DNA of 64,000 bases from Aquabacter cavernae (lineage in GTDB: Bacteria; Pseudomonadota; Alphaproteobacteria; Rhizobiales; Xanthobacteraceae). The notes beneath the pieces were generated by a model. The model worked only from the letters and a program-made list of their open reading frames with translations. It searched no databases and was not told the DNA's origin. Numbering within the stretch: the first letter of the stretch is position 1; each line of letters opens with the position of its first letter. The position numbers and the translations under genes were made by a program. The stretch spans positions 62,001 to 126,000 of the forward strand of contig NZ_RWKV01000017.1 in assembly GCF_003993795.1 (NCBI RefSeq), written 5' to 3'. Below, piece after piece: positions 46,736-56,789 of this stretch.

Positions 46736-47623
46736 ATGAATGTGGGTTTCATCGGTCTCGGCATCATGGGCACCCCCATGGCCGGCCATCTCATCGACGC
46801 CGGTCACACGCTCTTCCTGCATGACGTGGTGAAGGTGCCCGCCGAGCTGACGGCCAAGGGCGCCACCGCCTGCGCCTCCTCCGCCGAAGTGGCGAAGAGT
46901 GCCGATGTGATCATCCTCATGGTGCCGGACACGCCCCATGTGGACGAGGCCCTGTTCGGCGCGAACGGCGTCGCGGAAGGGCTTTCGGCGGGCAAGATCG
47001 TGGTGGACATGAGCTCCATCTCCCCCGTGGCCACCAAGGGCTTCGCGGAAAAGATCAACGCGCTGGGCTGCGACTATCTGGACGCGCCGGTCTCCGGCGG
47101 CGACGTGGGCGCCAAGGCCGCCTCCCTGACCATCATGGTGGGCGGGCCGGAGGGCGCGTTCGAGACCGTGAAGCCGCTGTTCGAGAAGATGGGCAAGAAC
47201 ATCACGCTGGTGGGCGGAAACGGCGATGGGCAGACCACCAAGGTCGCCAACCAGATCATCGTCGCTCTGACCATCGAGGCGGTGGGCGAGGCGCTGCTGT
47301 TCGCGTCCAAGGCGGGCGCGGACCCGGCCAAGGTGCGCCAGGCGCTCATGGGCGGCTTCGCCAATTCGCGCATCCTCGAAGTGCATGGCGAGCGGATGGT
47401 GAAGCGCAATTTCGCGCCCGGCTTCCGCATCGAGCTGCACCAGAAGGACCTGAACCTCGCTCTGTCCTCGGCGCGGGCGCTCGGCCTGTCCCTGCCCAAC
47501 ACCGCCACGGCCCAGGAATTGTTCAATTCCGTGGCCGCCCATGGCGGGGGGAAGCTGGACCATTCCGGCATGGTGAAGGCACTGGAACTGCTGGGCAACC
47601 ACACGGTCGCCCCCGACGCCTGA
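46736..47623 (+). CDS. glxR: 2-hydroxy-3-oxopropionate (tartronate semialdehyde) reductase
   Basis: 295-residue enzyme of the beta-hydroxyacid dehydrogenase family that reduces tartronate semialdehyde to glycerate with NAD(P)H. Rossmann motif GFIGLGIMGTPMAGHL at 4-19, substrate loop DAPVSGGDVGA (117-127), catalytic Lys169 in GQTTKVANQI. The C-terminal segment FRIELHQKDLNLALS is typical. Third gene of the glycerate pathway; the following kinase for glycerate is not in the window. Confidence 0.95.
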   Translation: MNVGFIGLGIMGTPMAGHLIDAGHTLFLHDVVKVPAELTAKGATACASSAEVAKSADVIILMVPDTPHVDEALFGANGVAEGLSAGKIVVDMSSISPVATKGFAEKINALGCDYLDAPVSGGDVGAKAASLTIMVGGPEGAFETVKPLFEKMGKNITLVGGNGDGQTTKVANQIIVALTIEAVGEALLFASKAGADPAKVRQALMGGFANSRILEVHGERMVKRNFAPGFRIELHQKDLNLALSSARALGLSLPNTATAQELFNSVAAHGGGKLDHSGMVKALELLGNHTVAPDA

Positions 47624-47696
47624 GCCCCACGTCATCCGCACGACATCCCCCCTCTCCCGCTTGCGGGGGAGGACTGGGGAGGAGAAACGGCCGCAA

Positions 47697-47733
47697 CCGT
47701 GAATGCCTGTCGCGCGAATGACTGCATTCACGG
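47697..47733. promoter_or_regulatory. inverted repeat upstream of pyk
   Basis: Perfect 10-bp inverted repeat CCGTGAATGC...GCATTCACGG (47697-47706 and 47724-47733) with a 17-bp spacer, ending 46 bp before the pyk ATG and followed by TATAAG. The spacing suits either a dimeric regulator or an RNA stem in the leader. A CTCTCCCGC-type palindrome lies before it (47648-47672). Confidence 0.5.
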
Positions 47734-47779
47734 GTATAAGTGACGCAACGCCAAAAGGGCCATCAAAGGGAGGAAAGCC

Positions 47780-49279
47780 ATGACCATCCGACGCAACAGG
47801 TCCACCAAGATCGTTGCCACCGTAGGTCCCGCCTCCAACAGCGCGGAAAAGCTCCGTGCCCTGTTCCTGGCCGGCGTCGATGTCTTCCGGCTCAATTTCA
47901 GCCACGGCACCCAGGCCGACCACGGCACGGTCATCGACCGCATCCGCGCGCTGGAAACCGACACGGGCCGCCCCATCGGCATCATCGCGGACCTGCAGGG
48001 CCCGAAGCTGCGCCTCGGCCGCTTCACCGAGGGCGCCATCACCTTCGCGCCCGGCAAGGTGCTGCGGTTCGACGCGGAAGTGGAGCGGCTGGGTGACGAG
48101 AGCCGCGTGCCCATTCCCCACCCGGACATCATCGAGGCCCTGACGCTCGGCTCCACGGTGCTGTGCGACGACGGCAAGGTGCGCCTGAAGGTGGTGGGCA
48201 AGGGACCGGGCTGGCTGGACGCGGAAGTCATCAGCGGCACGCGCCTGTCCAACAACAAGGGCTTCAACATCCCGGACGTGCTGCTGCCCCTCTCCCCGCT
48301 GACCCCGAAGGACCATGCGGACCTGCTGTTCGCCCTGTCCAAGGGCGTGGAATGGATCGCGCTCTCCTTCGTCCAGCGGCCCGAGGACATCCACGAGGCC
48401 CGCGCCATCATCGGCGACCGGGCGGCGGTGATGCTGAAGATGGAGAAGCCCGCCGCGGTAGAGCATCTCACCGAGCTGGTGCAACTCTCCGACGCCATCA
48501 TGGTGGCGCGCGGCGATCTCGGCGTGGAACTCTCTTTGCCGGAAGTGCCCGCCATCCAGAAGCGCATGATCGCGGAATCGCGCCGCTTCGGCCGCCCGGT
48601 CATCGTCGCCACCCAGATGCTGGAAAGCATGATCACGGCGCCCGTGCCCACCCGCGCGGAAGTCTCGGATGTGGCCACCGCCGTCTATGAGGGCGCGGAC
48701 TGCGTGATGCTCTCCGCCGAGAGCGCCGCCGGACAATATCCGGTGGAAGCGGTGGCCTTCATGGACGAGATCATCCGCCATGTGGAGCGCGACCCCGGCT
48801 ATCGCCGCACGCTGGACGCCATGCCCGCGCCCAGCGGTACGGGCATCGGCGACGCGGTGATCAAGGCCGCCACCCAGACCGCCACCGCCGTGGGCGCCAA
48901 GGCGCTGGTGGCCTATACGCTGTCGGGCACCACGGGCCTGCGCGCCGCGCGCGAGCGGCCCGCCCAGCCCATCCTCGGCATCACCAGCCGCATCGAGACC
49001 GCCCGCCGCCTCGCCCTCTCTTATGCCGTGCACGCCGTGCACGCCCCGCAGGACATCCATTCCTTCGGCGAGATGGTGGACAATGCGGTGCGCATCGCGG
49101 TGCATGAGGGGCTGGGCACGCCGGGCGACCGGCTCGCCATCACGGCCGGGGTGCCCTTCGCCCGTCCGGGCACCACCAATATCCTGCGCGTCACCATCAT
49201 CGGCGACACCGATCCGCCCAGCAAACACGACGTGGAGCTGGACGTGGCCCCGCCACCCCGCGTGCGGGAACCGGCCTGA
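47780..49279 (+). CDS. pyk: pyruvate kinase
   Basis: 499-residue glycolytic enzyme (PEP + ADP to pyruvate + ATP). N-terminal KIVATVGPASNSAEKLRAL and FRLNFSHGTQADH (38-48). ADLQGPKLRLG, the catalytic Lys in VMLKMEKPAAVEH (about 224) and MVARGDLGVEL form the active site; ATQMLESMITAPVPTRAEVSDVA is a family stretch. The length is normal for the A domain, B domain and allosteric C domain. It follows glxR by 156 bp with its own probable promoter. Confidence 0.96.
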   Translation: MTIRRNRSTKIVATVGPASNSAEKLRALFLAGVDVFRLNFSHGTQADHGTVIDRIRALETDTGRPIGIIADLQGPKLRLGRFTEGAITFAPGKVLRFDAEVERLGDESRVPIPHPDIIEALTLGSTVLCDDGKVRLKVVGKGPGWLDAEVISGTRLSNNKGFNIPDVLLPLSPLTPKDHADLLFALSKGVEWIALSFVQRPEDIHEARAIIGDRAAVMLKMEKPAAVEHLTELVQLSDAIMVARGDLGVELSLPEVPAIQKRMIAESRRFGRPVIVATQMLESMITAPVPTRAEVSDVATAVYEGADCVMLSAESAAGQYPVEAVAFMDEIIRHVERDPGYRRTLDAMPAPSGTGIGDAVIKAATQTATAVGAKALVAYTLSGTTGLRAARERPAQPILGITSRIETARRLALSYAVHAVHAPQDIHSFGEMVDNAVRIAVHEGLGTPGDRLAITAGVPFARPGTTNILRVTIIGDTDPPSKHDVELDVAPPPRVREPA

Positions 49280-49460
49280 CCCACCCCGGTAGGTTCACCG
49301 GCCGTCCGCAACCGGACGACGGTGAGAACAGCGCGGCGCCCCCACCGGGCGCCGCTGACCACCATTGGGAAAAAATACGGTGCGCCAGCGGCATTTTTCG
49401 CTTCCCCGCGCCGCGCGGGCACGCCAGAGATAGGCGGTTCGCGTCGCGTGGAAGGCGTTC

Positions 49461-49925
49461 ATGGCTGTCGAAATCGAGCGGAAGTTCCTGGTCGCGTCCG
49501 ATGCGTGGCGTGAGGGCGCGAAGGGGCAACGTTTCCGGCAGGGCTATCTGTGCGTGTCCACGGATGCCACGGTGCGCGTGCGCCACGCAGGCGAGCGCGC
49601 CTATCTCACGGTGAAGGGCGCCACCTCCGGCATCTCCCGCGCCGAGTTCGAATATGAGATCCCCCCCGCCGACGCGGAGGTGATGCTTCGGGACCATTGC
49701 CTGAAGCCGCTCATCGAGAAGACCCGCTACGAGGTATCGTTCGCCGGCAAGCTCTGGACCGTGGACGTCTTCGAGGGCGAGAATGACGGCCTGATCGTCG
49801 CCGAGGTGGAACTGGTGCACGGCGCGGAGGTGGTGGACCTTCCGCCCTGGATCGGCGAGGAAGTCACCGACGATCCCCGCTACCGCAATTCCGCGCTCAT
49901 CAGCGCCCCCATCACCGGCAAGTGA
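49461..49925 (+). CDS. CYTH-domain triphosphatase-like protein
   Basis: 154-residue protein of the CYTH (adenylate cyclase/thiamine triphosphatase) family. The triphosphate tunnel motif ExExK is EIERK at residues 4-8, followed by alternating charged strands (VRVRHAGERAYLTVKG; FEYEIP; LIEKTRYEV; WTVDVFEGENDGLIVAEVEL). Most bacterial members hydrolyse inorganic triphosphate. A single domain without the CHAD domain. Function inferred from family only. Confidence 0.92.
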   Translation: MAVEIERKFLVASDAWREGAKGQRFRQGYLCVSTDATVRVRHAGERAYLTVKGATSGISRAEFEYEIPPADAEVMLRDHCLKPLIEKTRYEVSFAGKLWTVDVFEGENDGLIVAEVELVHGAEVVDLPPWIGEEVTDDPRYRNSALISAPITGK

Positions 49926-49978
49926 CATCGACGGCGCCGGGCTTTGCCCGTGGCCGTGGGCCTTCCGTCCTTAGCACC

Positions 49979-50076
49979 CGTCATGCCCGGGCTTGTCCCG
50001 GGTATCCACGCCTCTGGGTCGAGCGCGCACCCGGCCGAACCCCGTGGATGGCCGGGACAAGCCCGACCATGACGGT
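49979..50076. repeat. CCCGGGCTTGTCCCGGG-type palindromic element
   Basis: About 98 bp. The left arm TCATGCCCGGGCTTGTCCCGGG with TATCCACG is mirrored by CGTGGATGGCCGGGACAAGC and CCGACCATGA on the right. This is a well-known class of intergenic palindrome in alphaproteobacterial genomes. It lies between the ends of the convergent CYTH and E1-dehydrogenase genes. Confidence 0.85.
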
Positions 50077-50088
50077 GGTAGGTCCGGG

Positions 50089-52479
50089 CTAAAGCGCGCG
50101 CAGGTGGCGCACCGGGCGGCCGGGGGCGATGGACTGGGCGGCAGAGACGATGGCCGCCGTGTCGATGCCGTGGTGCCGGTAGAGGTCGTGAAGCGTTCCG
50201 GTCTGGCCGAAATGCTCCACGCCCAGCGCCCGCGTGCGATGGCCGAGCACCGAGCCGAGCCAGCCGAGCGTCGCGGGGTGGCCGTCCAACACCGTCACGA
50301 GACCGCAATGGCGCGGCAGCGGCGCCAGCAGGCGCTCCACATGGCTCATGGCGTCCCAGTGCCCCGCCTCCCGCGCCCGCGCGGCGGCGGTCCAGCCGGC
50401 ATTGAGCCGGTCGGCGGAGGTGACCATGAGCAGCCCCACGTCCCGCCGGTCCTCCGCCATGAGGCCCACCGCCGCGATGGCCTCCGGCGCCACCGCGCCC
50501 TGCACGGCCACCACCACCTCGCAATTGGGGCCGGGCTCGCGCAGCCAATAGGCACCGTCCACCATGTGGCGACGCTGAAGGTCGGTGAAGCTCCGCGCGG
50601 GCTGCTCCAGGGTGCGGGTGGACAGGCGCAGATAGACCGAGCCGCCGGTCTCGTCGCGCAGCCAGTTGCGCGCATCGGGCTCGGCATCGCCGTCGCGCTG
50701 CACATAGTCGAAGGCGAAGCCCATGAGCACGGCCAGCTCGTCCACGAAGGCGGGCTCGAACGAGGCGAGGCCGTCCTGCGCCATGCCGATGAGCGGCGTG
50801 GAGATGGACTGGTGCGCCCCGCCCTCCGGCGCCAGCGTGATGCCCGAGGGCGTCGCCACCAGAATGAAGCGGGCATCCTGGTAGCAGGCATAGTTCAGCG
50901 CATCGAGCCCCCGGCAGATGAAGGGGTCATAGAGCGTGCCCACGGGAATGAGCCGCGCGCCGAACAGGGAATGGGAGAGGCCGAACGCGGAGAGCATGAG
51001 GAACAGGTTCATCTCGGCGATGCCCAGCTCCATGTGCTGGCCGTCCGGCGAGAATTCCCAATTGAAGGTGGAGGGGATGCGCTCGCGCTTGAACACATCC
51101 GCCAGCTCCCGCTCGGCGAACAGGCCGCGCCGGTTCACCCAGGGGCCGAGATTGGTGGAGACCGTCACGTCCGGCGAGGTGGTGACGATCCGCGCGGCAA
51201 GGTCGCTGTCGCCCTTGGCGAGGTCCTGCAGGATGAGGCCGAACCCCGCTTGGGTGGAGAGGCTCGCATTGCGCGGAGGCTCCACCGGCGGCACGGGGAG
51301 CGCGGGCGCGGTGAAGCGGCGCGTGCCCTCGCGGCGGAACGGCACGTCTTTCAGGAAGGCGGACAATTGGGCGGGGGGCGTGGCGAGCCCCTCGAACAGG
51401 TCCCATTCATGGCCGGGGCGGATATTCATGGCGCCGCGCAGCGTGTCCATCTGCGTGGCGGTCATGAGGCCCGCATGATTGTCCTTGTGGCCCGCCAGCG
51501 GCAGGCCCGCGCCCTTCACCGTGTAGCAGAGGAAGCAGACCGGACGGTCATGGTCGATGCCGTCGAAGGCGTCGATGATGGTGGGCAAATCATGGCCGCC
51601 CAGATTGGTCATGAGCGCGGACAATTCCGCGTCCGAGCGGCGCGCCAGCAAAGCCGAGACTTCGCCCTGGTCGCCCAGATCGTCCATGAGGCGCTTGCGC
51701 CATGCGGCGCCGCCCTGGAAGGTCAGCGCTGAATATTCGGTGTTGGGGCAGGTATCGATCCAGGCCTTCAGCTTCTGGCCGCCCGGCTCGCGGAAGGCGG
51801 CTTGCTGGAGCGACCCGTATTTCAGGATCACCACCTGCCAGCCCATGGCCTCGAACAGGCCGATGAACCGCTCATAGAGTCCCTCGCGCACCACGGCGTC
51901 GAGGCTCTGGCGGTTATAGTCGATGATCCACCAGGTGTTGCGCAGATCGTGCTTCCAGCCCTCCAGCAGGGCCTCAAACACATTGCCCTCGTCCAGCTCC
52001 GCATCGCCCACCAGGGCGATCATCCGCCCTTCCGGCCGCTTCAGCAGGCCGTGGGCGCGCACATAGTCCTGGGCGAGGCTGGCGAACAGCGTCTGGGCGA
52101 CGCCGAGGCCCACCGAGCCGGTGGAGAAGTCTACGTCGTCCGTGTCCTTGGTGCGGGAGGGATAGGACTGCGCGCCCTTGAAGGCACGGAACGCCTCCAG
52201 CTTCTCCCGCGTCTGCTGGCCCAGCAGATACTGGATGGCATGGAAGACCGGCGAGGCATGGGGCTTCACCGCCACCCGGTCCTGCGGCCGCAGGGTGTGG
52301 AAATAGAGAGCCGTCATGATGGTGGCGAGCGAGGCGGAGGAGGCCTGGTGGCCGCCCACCTTCAGCCCGTCCACGCTGTCGCGGAGATGGTTCGCGTTAT
52401 GGATGGTCCAGCTCGCGAGCCAGAGCGCCTTGCGCTCCAAATCGGCGAGAATCTTCAGCGTGCGCGCATCGACGGCCAT
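50089..52479 (-). CDS. transketolase-like / AceE-MdeB-type 2-oxoacid dehydrogenase E1
   Basis: 796-residue ThDP enzyme of the transketolase superfamily, closest in look to homodimeric E1 (AceE) and to the MdeB 2-oxobutyrate dehydrogenase E1: ASWTIHNANHLRDSVDGLKV, GGHQASSASLATIM, VKPHASPVFHAIQYL, TKDTDDVDFSTGSVGLG. ThDP-binding motif GDAELDEGN (158-166) with N189 downstream. It is about 90 residues shorter than AceE. A divergent Lrp-type regulator recalls mdeR-mdeB of Pseudomonas putida, but no methionine gamma-lyase gene is nearby. Substrate not certain. Confidence 0.82.
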   Translation of the reverse strand: MAVDARTLKILADLERKALWLASWTIHNANHLRDSVDGLKVGGHQASSASLATIMTALYFHTLRPQDRVAVKPHASPVFHAIQYLLGQQTREKLEAFRAFKGAQSYPSRTKDTDDVDFSTGSVGLGVAQTLFASLAQDYVRAHGLLKRPEGRMIALVGDAELDEGNVFEALLEGWKHDLRNTWWIIDYNRQSLDAVVREGLYERFIGLFEAMGWQVVILKYGSLQQAAFREPGGQKLKAWIDTCPNTEYSALTFQGGAAWRKRLMDDLGDQGEVSALLARRSDAELSALMTNLGGHDLPTIIDAFDGIDHDRPVCFLCYTVKGAGLPLAGHKDNHAGLMTATQMDTLRGAMNIRPGHEWDLFEGLATPPAQLSAFLKDVPFRREGTRRFTAPALPVPPVEPPRNASLSTQAGFGLILQDLAKGDSDLAARIVTTSPDVTVSTNLGPWVNRRGLFAERELADVFKRERIPSTFNWEFSPDGQHMELGIAEMNLFLMLSAFGLSHSLFGARLIPVGTLYDPFICRGLDALNYACYQDARFILVATPSGITLAPEGGAHQSISTPLIGMAQDGLASFEPAFVDELAVLMGFAFDYVQRDGDAEPDARNWLRDETGGSVYLRLSTRTLEQPARSFTDLQRRHMVDGAYWLREPGPNCEVVVAVQGAVAPEAIAAVGLMAEDRRDVGLLMVTSADRLNAGWTAAARAREAGHWDAMSHVERLLAPLPRHCGLVTVLDGHPATLGWLGSVLGHRTRALGVEHFGQTGTLHDLYRHHGIDTAAIVSAAQSIAPGRPVRHLRAL

Positions 52480-52609
52480 GACCGGCCTCCCCGGTTTTCT
52501 TATCCGCGCATCATAGCGCCGGGGATACGCACGAAATGCATCGATTTTTGCTGCCGCATCATTGAGTGCGCACTATCCTTGCGCAAACGAAGAACAGATT
52601 GGCAAGAAC
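52480..52609. promoter_or_regulatory. divergent promoter region E1 / Lrp regulator
   Basis: 130 bp with two small perfect palindromes, AGTGCGCACT (52565-52574) and TTGCGCAA (52579-52586), just before the regulator start, plus a T-rich patch at about 52541-52555. Lrp proteins bind several weak sites and usually control the divergent gene and themselves, which fits. Confidence 0.45.
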
Positions 52610-53071
52610 ATGCAGATCGATGCCGTCGATCGCCGGATCCTCGCTTTTCTCCAGGAGGATGGCCGCATCAGCATTTCCGACCTTGCCGCCAAGGTCGGCC
52701 TCTCCCCCTCCCCGTGCCTGCGGCGGGTGCGGGCGCTGGAGGCATCGGGACTGATCGACCGCTATGTGGCGGTGCTGGACCAGCGGGCGGCGGGACTGCC
52801 GGTGAGCGTGTTCGTCTCCATCAAGCTGGAGCGCCAGCGCGAGGATGCGCTCGATGCCTTCGCGAACGCCATCCGGCGCTGGCCCGAAGTGCTGGAATGC
52901 TATCTCATGACCGGGCAGCGCGATTACCTGCTGCGGGTCGTGGTGGCCGACCTCGACAGCTATGAGCGCTTCCTGAAGACCAAGCTGACCCGCGTGGAGG
53001 GGATCGCCTCCATCGAAAGCTCCTTCGCGCTGGAGCAGGTGAAATATTCCAACGTGCTGCCCCTCGCCTGA
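52610..53071 (+). CDS. Lrp/AsnC-family transcriptional regulator
   Basis: 153 residues. The N-terminal winged helix-turn-helix has DAVDRRILAFLQEDGRISIS and DLAAKVGLSPSPCLRRVRAL (about 4-44). The C-terminal RAM/effector domain has VSVFVSIKLERQRED and ECYLMTGQRDYLLRVVVADLDSYE, with the GxxDYxL pattern. The ATG at 52610 fits the family start. Divergent from the AceE/MdeB-like gene, so an amino-acid-responsive activator of 2-oxoacid oxidation, as MdeR is, seems likely. Confidence 0.93.
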   Translation: MQIDAVDRRILAFLQEDGRISISDLAAKVGLSPSPCLRRVRALEASGLIDRYVAVLDQRAAGLPVSVFVSIKLERQREDALDAFANAIRRWPEVLECYLMTGQRDYLLRVVVADLDSYERFLKTKLTRVEGIASIESSFALEQVKYSNVLPLA

Positions 53072-53221
53072 GGCGATGGGACGCCAGCCTCGCGCAAGCT
53101 TCGCGTGCGATCATGAGCCATAGTTTTATTTTGATTTCCGAATTTTCAGTTGGCTCGTTTTGCCAATGCGTATCTGAAGAGATCGGATCAGGGTCCGCGA
53201 CGAAACCGAAGCGAGGCGTTG

Positions 53222-53869
53222 ATGATCACTCCCGTAGGCGCTGTCGGGAAGGTGGACGAAGCGTCCTCCGCCGCGAAGCCGTTGAACGATGACCTGCGCA
53301 CCGCCCAGGCGGCCGCGACCTTCCTCCAGCAGGCTCCGGCCCTGGAGCCGATCCCGCCGGTCTATATCGGCGGCGACACCACCGTGGGCGACTTCATCTA
53401 TAATTCCACGGGCCAGATCGACACCACGGCCCACCCCAGCGGCACCGTGTCCGTGCCGGGCGTCGGCGTTTTTCCCGGCCTGACGGACGCCTCCTACACG
53501 TCCAGCCCCGTGCGCTACGAGATCAAGGTGGGCGGCGTGCTGGTGGCGCGGGTCCATGACAACGGCGTCGTGGTGTCCGTGGAAGGCTTCGACTTCACGC
53601 GCATGGGCTTCCCCTCTTCGGAAGAGCGCGGGCAGTCGGGCTCCCAGGTGGCCGCCGGGCGCCTGGAGAAGCTGACCGCCTATCTTTCGGGCCTGCCCAT
53701 GTCGTTCGATGTGACGGACGGGGCCGGAAACCTGCTGGCGGTCAACCCGGAAGGCCAGCCGGTCACGGCGCCGCACATCGTGGCGGAGAAGCAGATCACC
53801 CCCCTCGCCACGCCCTTCGGCACGGTGCTCCAGGAAAGCGTGCGCCTCACCCAGATCACCGGCGCCTGA
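53222..53869 (+). CDS. hypothetical protein, 215 residues
   Basis: Not recognised. No signal peptide, membrane segment or cysteine; rich in Gly, Val, Thr and Pro, and probably mostly beta structure (VRYEIKVGGVLVARVHDNGVVVSVEGFDF). The ATG at 53222 follows GAGG; an in-frame upstream extension of 24 residues is possible but lacks a good ribosome-binding site. An A+T-rich promoter stretch lies at about 53115-53160. Convergent with the channel gene, 20 bp apart. Confidence 0.6.
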   Translation: MITPVGAVGKVDEASSAAKPLNDDLRTAQAAATFLQQAPALEPIPPVYIGGDTTVGDFIYNSTGQIDTTAHPSGTVSVPGVGVFPGLTDASYTSSPVRYEIKVGGVLVARVHDNGVVVSVEGFDFTRMGFPSSEERGQSGSQVAAGRLEKLTAYLSGLPMSFDVTDGAGNLLAVNPEGQPVTAPHIVAEKQITPLATPFGTVLQESVRLTQITGA

Positions 53870-53889
53870 CGGAGGCGGCCTGCCCGCTT

Positions 53890-54447
53890 TTACCCGTCCT
53901 TCTGGATATCCACCGGCCCGCCAATGCTCGCCTCGGCGATGCGGGCCGGTTTCTTCCGGCGCACCGGGCGCTTTCGGGCCGGTGCCGGATCATAGACATG
54001 CAGCATGGTGCCCGCGCGCGTCAGGACGGCGAACATGAGCGCCGTCGAGGAGCCGAACAGCAGCATGCCGTTCGCAGCGGTGATGGGCCCCAGGATGCGC
54101 CACCGCGGCACGCCGAGAACGTCGCCGTAGCCCAGCGTGGTGAAATTGACGAAGGCGAAATAATAGGCGTCCCCTTCCTTCACCGACCCCACCAGCGTAT
54201 AGGCCCCCGCCCAGATCCACACCTGGATCATATGGGACAAGGTGAGCACGGCCGTGGTCAGCATCATGGTCAGCGCCAGCGCGAGGACGCGATGCAACTG
54301 CACATCCTTGCGCTGCAAGCCACGCATGAAGCGCACCAGGGAGACGATCACCACGCAATGAATGGCGATGTTCACGAGGCTGAAGCACAGGCCATAGACC
54401 AGTTCCACCGGCACCCAACCGGCGTTGAACACGGCACTGTCCCCCAT
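53890..54447 (-). CDS. small potassium-channel-like membrane protein
   Basis: 185 residues. Hydrophobic segments at about 12-40, 52-82 and 118-145, with a pore loop between the last two holding the selectivity filter TTLGYGD (103-109). This matches the two-TM pore module (Ion_trans_2) with one extra N-terminal helix. A basic C-terminal tail (RKRPVRRKKPAR) is cytoplasmic and lacks an RCK domain. The ATG at 54447 is chosen because the frame further upstream overlaps the divergent small gene. Potassium selectivity is inferred from the filter. Confidence 0.83.
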   Translation of the reverse strand: MGDSAVFNAGWVPVELVYGLCFSLVNIAIHCVVIVSLVRFMRGLQRKDVQLHRVLALALTMMLTTAVLTLSHMIQVWIWAGAYTLVGSVKEGDAYYFAFVNFTTLGYGDVLGVPRWRILGPITAANGMLLFGSSTALMFAVLTRAGTMLHVYDPAPARKRPVRRKKPARIAEASIGGPVDIQKDG

Positions 54448-54529
54448 CGCCCGCTCCTCGTCCCCGCCGGGCGGAACCCGCCCGTGCCGTCCCCGTTGTT
54501 CCGGGAGGCTGGGGAAAAGGAGACCCGCC

Positions 54530-54775
54530 ATGTCGCATCGCATGGAGGCGCGCGAATCCGCGCCGGTCAAGCTGCAATACTGGTCCACATCCCATTGCGT
54601 GAACGCCCCGGAGGCCTGGCCCGAACCCTATGGGTTCGCGACCGTGGAGGACGCGGTCGTCTTCGCCATCACACAGGCCCCCGCCAATCGGGAGCTGGCA
54701 TGGCTGCGCACGGCCGATGGGCAGGTGATGAAGCCCGACCAGATTCGCCGCGCTTTCGAGCTGCGGCGGAGCTGA
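54530..54775 (+). CDS. small hypothetical protein, 81 residues
   Basis: Not recognised, but with an excellent ribosome-binding site (AAAAGGAGA, 5-8 bp before the ATG) and protein-like composition: LQYWSTSHCVNAPEAWPEPYGFATVEDAVVFAITQAP and LAWLRTADGQVMKPDQIRRAFELR. One Cys, no membrane segment. It is divergent from the potassium-channel gene (82-bp gap) and upstream of typA. Confidence 0.65.
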   Translation: MSHRMEARESAPVKLQYWSTSHCVNAPEAWPEPYGFATVEDAVVFAITQAPANRELAWLRTADGQVMKPDQIRRAFELRRS

Positions 54776-54862
54776 TCGGAGGCTAATCGGGCGCGAACCG
54801 CGACGGCGCATTGATTTGCGGCCGCTCTCGTGTATTTTTGCGCCGCAAAATTCCCCTTGGAG

Positions 54863-54890
54863 CGGACCTGAGGATTCAGGCCCGCCTTTT
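54863..54890 (+). terminator. hairpin before typA
   Basis: Stem CCTGA/TCAGG with loop GGAT (54867-54880), extendable by CGG/CCG around one A-C mismatch, then CCTTTT. It may end transcription of the small upstream gene or act in the typA leader, which has an A+T-rich promoter-like stretch at about 54810-54860. Confidence 0.45.
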
Positions 54891-54904
54891 GCTGTTGGAA
54901 CCCC

Positions 54905-56737
<1,833 letters not shown>

Positions 56738-56762
56738 GGCCTTCAAGCGAGCGAGACGAAAG

Positions 56763-56789
56763 AACCCCTCCCTTGCGGAGGGGTTTTTT
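56763..56789 (+). terminator. intrinsic terminator of typA
   Basis: A 9-bp stem (56763-56771 with 56777-56785), 5-nt loop, T-run 56784-56789. The end overlaps the stop codon of the convergent uracil-DNA glycosylase gene. Confidence 0.92.
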
